Of a DNA stretch of 40,398 bases, positions 34,789 to 40,398 are shown one piece after another. Source of the DNA: Flavobacteriales bacterium 32-34-25 (GTDB lineage Bacteria > Bacteroidota > Bacteroidia > Flavobacteriales > Flavobacteriaceae); contig NCET01000020.1 in NCBI GenBank assembly GCA_002280815.1, positions 1-40,398 of the forward strand, read 5' to 3'. Within the stretch, counting starts at the first letter, position 1; each line of letters opens with the position of its first letter. A program made the position numbers and the translations under genes. The notes under the pieces were generated by a model. The model ran no database searches. It was given only the letters and a program-made list of their open reading frames with translations, and was not told the DNA's origin.

Positions 34789-35348
34789 ATTTTCCCTTTG
34801 TTTTTATTTTCTTTAATGTTTTCCATCTGTCTCAGAACCTCTAAAATCCCATCATAGATAATCCAAATATCATCGTAGTTTGTTTCATATATTCTATGGA
34901 TGTGTTTTGTGAAAAAATGTTTAAGAGTGGAATCGCCTTCGCTCTCATCAGCAAATTTTTTATTACGCCTACTTTTCGTAAAACGAATTAATCTTCTAGT
35001 TTTTAAACTTTCTTTATAACTAATTTTGGTTGCCAAATCCTGCAATTCTGTTATGCAAATTCCAAGTTCAGTTTTAATTTCAGATTTATTGTTGTTGTAG
35101 TCATTTAAAAAACTATTCAATTTAGATCCCGAATTTGAAAGATTTGTTATATGCTTTTTGATTCTTTTTTCAAATAATATATCGGTTTTGAGTTTTTTAA
35201 TTTCCGATTTAATTATTAATCCAATTATGAAAGCTATAACCGCTATTATGAATCCAATGACTTCCAGAACATTTGCCCAAGTGTCAAGTTCCCAATTAAT
35301 AAATAGTCTTGTTAAAATACCAATTTGTTCTTCTGTCTGTTCTTTCAT
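34785..35348 (-). CDS. Hypothetical single-helix membrane protein in the orphan cassette
   Basis: 187 residues. No family recognised. An N-terminal segment of about 22 residues is followed by one membrane helix (about 25-45, VLEVIGFIIAVIAFIIGLII), then a long charged cytoplasmic-type region that is mostly helical (KSEIKKLKTDILFEKRIKKHITNL, IKTELGICITELQDLATKI). The C-terminal part has ETNYDDIWIIYDGILEVLRQMENIKENK. It is probably a membrane-anchored coiled-coil protein. It overlaps the next gene by four bases (ATGA). AT-rich. Confidence 0.78.
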   Translation of the reverse strand: MKEQTEEQIGILTRLFINWELDTWANVLEVIGFIIAVIAFIIGLIIKSEIKKLKTDILFEKRIKKHITNLSNSGSKLNSFLNDYNNNKSEIKTELGICITELQDLATKISYKESLKTRRLIRFTKSRRNKKFADESEGDSTLKHFFTKHIHRIYETNYDDIWIIYDGILEVLRQMENIKENKNKGKI

Positions 35349-35535
35349 TTTTGAGTATTCTATATTCTAATCTTGACGCTAACTAGTTTATATGCGCATA
35401 AATCAAACTAGTTTTATGCTTATTGGGCATGTTATACGCATGTTTTTGTTTGAATTTATTTCCCAAATATATAAAAATATCTTACAAAATAGTTTGTAGT
35501 ATCATTTATTTCCCAATCATATCCTTTAAAGTTTC

Positions 35536-35643
35536 CAGCTGGATTTGTAGTTTTTTATTTGGGTGTTGAGGTGAATCCAGCTGCTATTGTAGTAACGGTA
35601 TAGCAGCGGCATCCTTTGTCTCGTTCTTTAAAACGAGACAAAG
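35536..35643. repeat. Stack of inverted repeats in a gene-free gap
   Basis: The gap 35349-35749 holds no ORF but several hairpins: CAGCTGGATT (35536-35545) / AATCCAGCTG (35574-35583); GCTGCTAT (35580-35587) / ATAGCAGC (35600-35607); and CTTTGTCTCGTT (35614-35625) / AACGAGACAAAG (35632-35643), a perfect 12-bp stem. The first two overlap and so are alternative pairings. A sequence agcggatagcccgacc follows at 35649-35664. The 3' part may be a structured, transcribed element or a relic of a mobile palindrome. Confidence 0.55.
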
Positions 35644-35704
35644 ATATAGCGGATAGCCCGACCGGAGGGAACCCCCTTCAAAAGTTAAACTATTTACAGC
35701 AAGA

Positions 35705-35737
35705 AACCCTGTCAGAGTTCAAAACTCTGACAGGGTT
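35705..35737 (-). terminator. Long perfect hairpin after the enolase-superfamily gene
   Basis: AACCCTGTCAGAGTT (35705-35719) / AACTCTGACAGGGTT (35723-35737): a 15-bp perfect stem with a 3-nt loop, ending 12 nt after the stop. It lacks a strong T run, so it may act as an mRNA-end stabiliser or a palindromic repeat rather than a classical terminator. Confidence 0.7.
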
Positions 35738-35749
35738 GTATAATATATT

Positions 35750-36838
35750 TTATAACTTAATTTCAGTCATTCGATCATCGATAAAACTAAAGCCCCAACC
35801 CGGTAAATCGTGTGGTTTTGCAAAACCATCCTGAATAACCATAGGATTGTCAATTAATGGATCGACCCAGTCAAAAGATTCTACACCCACGCCATTTGAA
35901 ATGGTGCATAACAACGGAACATCGTAATCTTTGTAATAATGCGGGAGCACAGGCAGGTGGAAACTTTTAGCCAAAGCCGCACTTTCGCGCCAGGCTTCGA
36001 CACCACCAATTCTTAAAATATCGGGTTGCCAAATGTCCAGAGCATTTCTGGTTGCTAATTCGCGTAGCGGTAAAGTATCGAATTCTCTTTCGCCCATTGC
36101 GAGTGAAATTCCGGTTTGGTTTTTTAGGATTTCGTAACCTTGGAAATTCTGATGATGGATAGGTTCTTCAAACCAGTTGATATTTAAATCCCGGGCTTCG
36201 CGAGCCAGTTTCATTGCCGATGGCAAATCCATTCCCTGATTGGCATCCATCATGATATCGACTTTATCGCCCACGGCTTCGCGCACTAAACGCAAACGCT
36301 CCACATCGGTGCTGACTTTTGGCGAACCTACTTTTATTTTTACCGCTTTGAAACCTCTATCGGCATAATTGGTCACTTCTTCAATCAATTCGTCAATAGA
36401 ATAGGAAATCCAACCGCCACTTCCGTAAATAGATACTTTTTCTTTGTGCGTGCCTAAGATTTTATGGATGGGTTGTCCCAAAGTTTTTCCCCAGGCATCC
36501 CACATGGCAATATTGATGGCGGCTTGTGCCCAACGCAATACGCCCTGGTTTCCAAAATATTCGGCTAATTCATCTAGTTTTTGGTAAACTGCCGCAGTTT
36601 CATTGGCTTTATAGCCTTTGATAACCGGAATAATATCTTTTAATGCGCCAACAATCGCATTGGGAGAATATTGAAAAGACAATAAATAGGATTCGCCAAT
36701 GACTCCGTTTTCCAATTGGATTCGCATTACGATAAATGAAATTTCGGTTAGCGTATGCGTGGCATCCGATATTGGTTTTTTTAGTGTTGTGGAAGCCTTG
36801 TATAATTTGACGTCTCTGATGGCTGTATCTGTATGCAT
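35750..36838 (-). CDS. Mandelate racemase/muconate lactonizing enzyme family (enolase superfamily)
   Basis: 362 residues. The capping domain (about 1-125) is followed by a TIM barrel with K167-I-K169 (FKAVKIKVG), metal ligands D198 and E224 (MMDANQG, NWFEEP) and E250 (AMGEREF), and the dyad D273 (QPDILRIGG)/H300 (VLPHYY). This set of Lys-x-Lys plus His-Asp is that of the acid-sugar dehydratase and racemase group. The substrate is not determinable; a sugar acid such as one from pectin or rhamnose breakdown is plausible given the neighbours. It is divergent from an AraC regulator, with a symmetric operator array between them. Confidence 0.9.
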   Translation of the reverse strand: MHTDTAIRDVKLYKASTTLKKPISDATHTLTEISFIVMRIQLENGVIGESYLLSFQYSPNAIVGALKDIIPVIKGYKANETAAVYQKLDELAEYFGNQGVLRWAQAAINIAMWDAWGKTLGQPIHKILGTHKEKVSIYGSGGWISYSIDELIEEVTNYADRGFKAVKIKVGSPKVSTDVERLRLVREAVGDKVDIMMDANQGMDLPSAMKLAREARDLNINWFEEPIHHQNFQGYEILKNQTGISLAMGEREFDTLPLRELATRNALDIWQPDILRIGGVEAWRESAALAKSFHLPVLPHYYKDYDVPLLCTISNGVGVESFDWVDPLIDNPMVIQDGFAKPHDLPGWGFSFIDDRMTEIKL

Positions 36839-36880
36839 GCTATGTAGTTTTAGAATTACAATATTACAACTCTAAAAGCA

Positions 36881-36965
36881 ACACTATTTACACAATAAAT
36901 GGATTTTTAAACACTATATTGATAAATAATAGTGTATTTTTAAAACTTCTTAAACCATTTAGTGT
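36881..36965. promoter_or_regulatory. Symmetric four-site operator array between dehydratase and AraC gene
   Basis: ACACTAT occurs at 36881-36887 and 36911-36917, and its complement ATAGTGT at 36929-36935 and (with one mismatch) 36959-36965. Spacings are 30, 18 and 30 bp, and the whole array is symmetric about 36923. It occupies the divergent promoter region of 131 bp. The 30-bp spacing equals about three helical turns, so each pair lies on the same face. Confidence 0.72.
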
Positions 36966-36969
36966 AGCA

Positions 36970-37821
36970 ATGAAAGCAGAATACCGCAGTATAAGTCCGT
37001 CGCCGGGTAGTTCTTTTAGTACGACTCTTTTTGAAGGTAAAGAATTTATTGCTTCCTGGCATTTTCATCCACAGTATGAGCTGACTTATATTTTAGGGAG
37101 TAGCGGAATCAGATATGTGGGGGATAATATGGGGAATTTTGAATACGGCGATTTGGTTTTGGTTGGTTCGAATTTGCCGCATTGCTGGAAAACCATTGGC
37201 GAACAAAAAGAAGAAGTACGCTGTATTATTGTGCAATGGGATGAAGAAATGCTCGAAGACTGGTTAGAGAAAAAAGAATTTCAGCACATTAAACAACTGC
37301 TGGCTTTGGCTTCCAGAGGAATTCGGTTTGATTTTGAAACGGCTCTGAAGGTCGAAAGCAAATTGTTAAACTTAATTGATTTACCGCCTTTTGAACGGCT
37401 TTTGTCTTTTTTGCAAATATTACAAGAATTGGCTGTGAATGCGAATCATCATTTTTTGGCAGGCGAAGGTTTTACTACCAATTTGACCATTAAAGAAAGT
37501 GAACGTGTGAATTTGATTTACAATTATGTCAGGGAATATTACAACCAACAAATTAGTCTGGACGACGTTTCTAAAAAAATAGCGATGAACAAAGAATCTT
37601 TTTGTCGTTTTTTCAAGAAAACGTTCCGCAAGTCTTTTTTTGAATTTATCAATGAATACAAAATAAGTATGGCGACCAAAATGCTTATCAATACTGATTT
37701 AACTGCTTCTGAAATTGGTTACGAAGTAGGTTATAATAATTTGAGTTTTTTTAATCGACAGTTCAATAAATTTGTAAAAATGTCGCCTTCTAAATACCGA
37801 AAAATGTATCGGAATATTTAG
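36970..37821 (+). CDS. AraC-family transcriptional regulator
   Basis: 283 residues from the ATG at 36970 (MKAEYRSISPSPGSSFS); an upstream TTG at 36919 would add 17 residues lying in the operator array. The N-terminal part is a cupin sensing domain (SWHFHPQYELTYILGSSGIRYVGD, DLVLVGSNLPHCW). The C-terminal DNA-binding part has QQISLDDVSKKIAMNKESFCRFFKKTFRKSFFEFINEYK and ASEIGYEVGYNNLSFFNRQFNKFVKMSPSKYRK. It is the probable regulator of the divergent dehydratase gene, binding the ACACTAT array. The cupin suggests the inducer is a sugar or sugar acid; this is inference. Confidence 0.9.
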   Translation: MKAEYRSISPSPGSSFSTTLFEGKEFIASWHFHPQYELTYILGSSGIRYVGDNMGNFEYGDLVLVGSNLPHCWKTIGEQKEEVRCIIVQWDEEMLEDWLEKKEFQHIKQLLALASRGIRFDFETALKVESKLLNLIDLPPFERLLSFLQILQELAVNANHHFLAGEGFTTNLTIKESERVNLIYNYVREYYNQQISLDDVSKKIAMNKESFCRFFKKTFRKSFFEFINEYKISMATKMLINTDLTASEIGYEVGYNNLSFFNRQFNKFVKMSPSKYRKMYRNI

Positions 37822-37885
37822 TTTTAGTTAAACTTTCCAATCCAGCCGCAAACGGGATTATAAAGACTACCTTGTATAAAAATCC

Positions 37886-38494
37886 ATGTCTATAGCCCAT
37901 CGTGTTGTTCTTGTTGAAGCTTTGTTTGCCAAATTAGAAGTAGAAATTGCACTCTTTCAGGAAAGCTCGACTCTAGGTTGTGTGGCGGGTTGCGGAAAAT
38001 GCTGTACCAATCCTGAAATTGATGCTTCTCCACTCGAATTTTTACCCTGGGCGTTTCATCTTTTCTTAAACGGAAATGCTGAAAATGTTTTATTGGATTT
38101 AAAAAGCAGCAGCAAAAGTATCTGTTATATTTACAATCCACTTTCGTTACTCGATAGCAATAAAGGAAATTGCAGTGCTTACCAATATCGAGGATTAATT
38201 TGTAGATTGTTTGGTTTTGGAGCCAACAAAGACAAATACGGACAATACCGAATGTCTACTTGCAAAATAATCAAAGAAAACCAAAAAGAAGCTTTTGAAA
38301 AAACTTCAAAAGCCATTAATGGCGGACTTGCCATTCCTATTTTTACCGATTATTACATGAATCTTTCCCAAATAGATTTTAAATTAGGAAACATAATTCT
38401 GCCCATAAACCAAGCACTGGTTTTTGCCATTGAAGAAGTCTTGCAATATTATGCTTATCGCCCTATGCCGAATGGTTATAACAATTGTGCGTGA
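37886..38494 (+). CDS. YkgJ-family cysteine cluster protein
   Basis: 202 residues. The zinc- or iron-binding cluster is spread: GCVAGCGKCCTNPEIDASPLEF (Cys-rich opening), NCSAYQYRGLICRLFGFG (the family's CxxYxxRPxxCRxF type), and MSTCKII. Such YkgJ/UPF0153 proteins are small redox or metal-binding proteins of unclear function. Length is normal. The ATG at 37886 follows the AraC gene on the same strand after 64 bp, so readthrough is possible. No signal peptide. Confidence 0.9.
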   Translation: MSIAHRVVLVEALFAKLEVEIALFQESSTLGCVAGCGKCCTNPEIDASPLEFLPWAFHLFLNGNAENVLLDLKSSSKSICYIYNPLSLLDSNKGNCSAYQYRGLICRLFGFGANKDKYGQYRMSTCKIIKENQKEAFEKTSKAINGGLAIPIFTDYYMNLSQIDFKLGNIILPINQALVFAIEEVLQYYAYRPMPNGYNNCA

Positions 38495-38526
38495 TGGGTT
38501 TTTCTACAGATCGTTTATTCGCAAAC

Positions 38527-38617
38527 TTGTCTTCCTGACGAAGGAAGGATCTTCGCAATATGAGTCAAGTACTGTGTGGAATTGCTAATGGAGTTCCTTC
38601 CTTCGTCAGGAAGACAA
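38527..38617. repeat. 23-bp inverted repeat with spacer
   Basis: Arms 38527-38549 and 38595-38617 are perfect complements (start ttgtcttcctgacgaagg), separated by 45 bp. No ORF lies inside. It is 32 nt after the YkgJ stop, in the 422-bp gap 38495-38916. The layout matches a REP-type mobile palindrome. Confidence 0.8.
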
Positions 38618-38659
38618 TATTGAGGAGTTTCTTTGTGATTGATACTGAAGTTTTAATAC

Positions 38660-38690
38660 GCAAAAAAGCCCCAAGTTTGCTTGAGGCTTT
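38660..38690 (-). terminator. Probable terminator of the PL11 gene
   Basis: Stem AAAGCCCCAAG (38665-38675) / CTTGAGGCTTT (38680-38690), one mismatch, loop 4 nt, followed on the minus strand by T6. It lies about 230 nt after the lyase stop, with no gene between. Confidence 0.6.
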
Positions 38691-38829
38691 GTATTTTAGT
38701 TTTTGACCGCCAACTAAGCGGACGAAATAAAAAATAGACCACAGATGATACGGGATTGAACAGATAAAAACAGATTTTTCATAGTGTTTTGTAGATCACA
38801 ATCTGCGATAATCCGTTAAAATCAGTTTC

Positions 38830-38851
38830 ACCTGCCTGTCGGCAGACAGGT
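38830..38851. repeat. 22-bp imperfect palindrome
   Basis: A 22-bp palindrome centred on GTCGGC, with ACCTG...CAGGT arms and G-U type mismatches. It lies in the same gap, 66 nt after the PL11 stop. The surrounding text (38735-38830) has further weak AGATTT/AATCTG complements. Confidence 0.5.
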
Positions 38852-38916
38852 CTGTGTGCCATTCTCAATAATAATTGGTACAAGAAACGGCTAGTCATCT
38901 TTATTTTATTCGAAAA

Positions 38917-40398
38917 TTATTTTGCCGTAACTACATTTGGTTTTGTTTGCGGTGCCATATCCGTTCCTAAATAGAAGCTAGGATGCGGTGGCTGATTGTA
39001 AGCCGAGTTTTGCCAGGCTATCGCTACCCTGTATTGGGTGTCGTGCATTAAAGTGTACAACTTATGAGTAGTAGGAATATTGGTGGTATAAATTCGAATA
39101 GCAGAATTATCTTCTTTACGAAGAATTACTTCTTCGCGCCAATCGCCAAAAAGATCGGCGCTTAAACATGGTGTTGATTTGGTTCCATTGTTTGATTTGT
39201 AACCTGTAGCAGTTAGTAAATTGATGCTTTTTGCATTGGTATAATCCCATTTGTCAATTCTATTTGAATTTAATAATTCTCGGCTTAAATCGCCATCCCA
39301 CCAGATAGCAAAATTCATCGAAGGTTTAGCCGTTCCGATTTGGTTTCCTTTGCAATCGTATAAATTACCTACTGAGCCCCAAAATTCGTAACCTTTATAG
39401 CGAGGATCAATGTCGGAAGCAAGTCCACGACCTACATCAATTCCTTCTCCGTTAACGCCCCATAAAGGTTCACCTGTTTTAGCATCTCTAAATTCGAGTC
39501 CGTAATTTTTGTAACTTCTGGGACTTTCATGGCATTGCCATACTTCCTGTCCGGGACGATCAGGATCCATATCGGTCATGTGTAAGGAATCGCCATGTCC
39601 TAAACCATTAGAATATAATTTTGTTCCATCGTCGTCAATGGCATTACTACCATTGCATACTTCGTCTTTTCCATCTCCATCGACATCGCCCACAGTCATT
39701 TGGTGATTGCCTTGTCCTCGTGCATCTCTGTTTTCGGCATCGTCACTGTCAAAAATCCATCGTTTAGAAAGTTTGTTGTCTCTCCAATCCCAGGCCACAC
39801 GAACAAGTCTTGTGTAATAACCGCGTCCCATGACCAGACTTGGATTTTTCCCATCCAGATAAGCAACAGCCGCAATAAAACGATCCACACGATTCCCGTG
39901 ATTATCTCCCCAACCCATACCATCGCCGCCACGAGCAGGAAGATAATCAGTTGTAACCATTGCTTTACCTGTTAATCCATTAAAAACAGTTAAGAATTCA
40001 GGACCTGATAATATAAATCCGTTTTCATTTCTATAATCAGCATCAGCTGATCCTATTACAATTTCTGTTCCGTCGATAGTTCCATCGGCAGTTTTACAAG
40101 CAATTTCGGCTTTGCCATCAGAATCTAAATCATACACCATAAATTGGGTATAATGAGCTCCGGCACGAATGTTTTTTCCTAAATCAATTCTCCAGAGTAA
40201 AGTTCCGTCTAAACGATAACAATCAATAAATACATTTCCGGTATAGCCTTTATGCGAATTGTCATGAGCATTGGAAGGATCCCATTTTACAAAGATTTCA
40301 TATTGTCCGTCACCATCTACATCGCCCACGCTAGAATCGTTTACGTTGTAAGTGTAGGTACGACCGTCCGGAGTAGTTCCACCAGCGGGAATTTGCAT
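38917..40398 (-). CDS. Family PL11 rhamnogalacturonan endolyase, N-terminus beyond window
   Basis: The frame is open past the window end, so the N-terminus is missing. 493 residues are visible, against about 600-620 for YesW/YesX-type lyases. It cleaves the rhamnose-galacturonate backbone of pectin rhamnogalacturonan I by beta-elimination, outside the cell or in the periplasm. The eight-bladed propeller with calcium-binding loops is seen in SVGDVDGDGQYEIFVKWDPSN, VYDLDSDGKAEIACKTADGT and TVGDVDGDGKDEV; catalytic-region features are AGAHYTQFMVYDLDSD and GMGWGDNHGNRVDRF. The end, PNVVTAK, shows no type IX sorting tail. The Met at 40398 is internal, not the start. Confidence 0.95.
   Translation of the reverse strand: MQIPAGGTTPDGRTYTYNVNDSSVGDVDGDGQYEIFVKWDPSNAHDNSHKGYTGNVFIDCYRLDGTLLWRIDLGKNIRAGAHYTQFMVYDLDSDGKAEIACKTADGTIDGTEIVIGSADADYRNENGFILSGPEFLTVFNGLTGKAMVTTDYLPARGGDGMGWGDNHGNRVDRFIAAVAYLDGKNPSLVMGRGYYTRLVRVAWDWRDNKLSKRWIFDSDDAENRDARGQGNHQMTVGDVDGDGKDEVCNGSNAIDDDGTKLYSNGLGHGDSLHMTDMDPDRPGQEVWQCHESPRSYKNYGLEFRDAKTGEPLWGVNGEGIDVGRGLASDIDPRYKGYEFWGSVGNLYDCKGNQIGTAKPSMNFAIWWDGDLSRELLNSNRIDKWDYTNAKSINLLTATGYKSNNGTKSTPCLSADLFGDWREEVILRKEDNSAIRIYTTNIPTTHKLYTLMHDTQYRVAIAWQNSAYNQPPHPSFYLGTDMAPQTKPNVVTAK

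Noticed and set aside
38735-38830. Weak AGATTT / AATCTG complements after the PL11 gene.
   Set aside because: Too imperfect to be named; noted only in the palindrome entry.
1-40398. CRISPR array, prophage or insertion sequence.
   Set aside because: No regularly spaced direct repeats, phage genes, transposase or integrase could be found.

Overview
The window looks like a chromosomal stretch of a Flavobacterium-like member of the Bacteroidetes. The DNA is AT-rich. Several promoters carry the Bacteroidetes -7 box TAnnTTTG, some with TTG 19 bp upstream, and ribosome binding sites are weak. The gene content also fits: a SusC/SusD pair under an ECF sigma factor and FecR, small lipoproteins with MKK...SC signals, a secreted lectin/Ig-repeat protein of the type IX secretion style, STN-type TonB receptors and a PL11 pectin lyase.

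Layout. 1-1870 (minus) is a large secreted C-type-lectin/Ig-repeat protein cut by the window edge; it is open from its ATG to base 1. 1.9-11 kb is mostly housekeeping: an SpoU-type RNA methyltransferase, a DUF1573 protein, mutS (TTG start), a tRNA-Gly/tRNA-Leu operon, a Bor-like lipoprotein, a DUF1508 protein, waaA (Kdo transferase) divergent from a sugar aminotransferase, and small lipoproteins. 11-13.5 kb holds a HipA-like kinase/DUF3037 pair and two orphan genes. 13.6-19.2 kb holds fabD, a YceI protein, a bestrophin-like channel, a degenerate universal stress protein and an OmpR/HAMP-kinase two-component pair. 19.4-23.5 kb holds an autoinhibited Fic protein and an operon of pirin, GNAT, OsmC, an iron-sulfur mini-ferredoxin and an FMN reductase, next to a Crp/Fnr-type regulator. 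23.8-30.5 kb is ECF sigma, FecR, SusC and SusD. 30.6-35.7 kb holds palindromic elements, a DUF983 protein, an AraC regulator, purT and an accessory block of three unrecognised genes. 35.7-40.4 kb holds an enolase-superfamily dehydratase divergent from its probable AraC regulator, a YkgJ protein and a partial PL11 rhamnogalacturonan lyase.

Two genes are broken. The OsmC gene carries a perfect 71-bp tandem duplication that shifts its frame. The SusC receptor lacks the segment between its plug and early barrel, and its two halves lie in different frames.

The most informative new signals are regulatory. An identical 16-bp palindrome (CTTAACCTAGATTAAG) sits at exactly the same distance from the -7 box of both the yceI and pirin promoters, which points to activation by a Crp/Fnr protein, probably the one encoded beside the pirin operon. 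A perfectly symmetric four-site ACACTAT array lies between the dehydratase and its AraC regulator. Two TTGCCGAT-type palindromes flank the Fic promoter. I found no CRISPR array, transposase, integrase or rRNA. No complete new defence system can be demonstrated; the best candidates for unknown biology are the three-gene membrane cassette at 33.5-35.4 kb and the HipA-like/DUF3037 pair.
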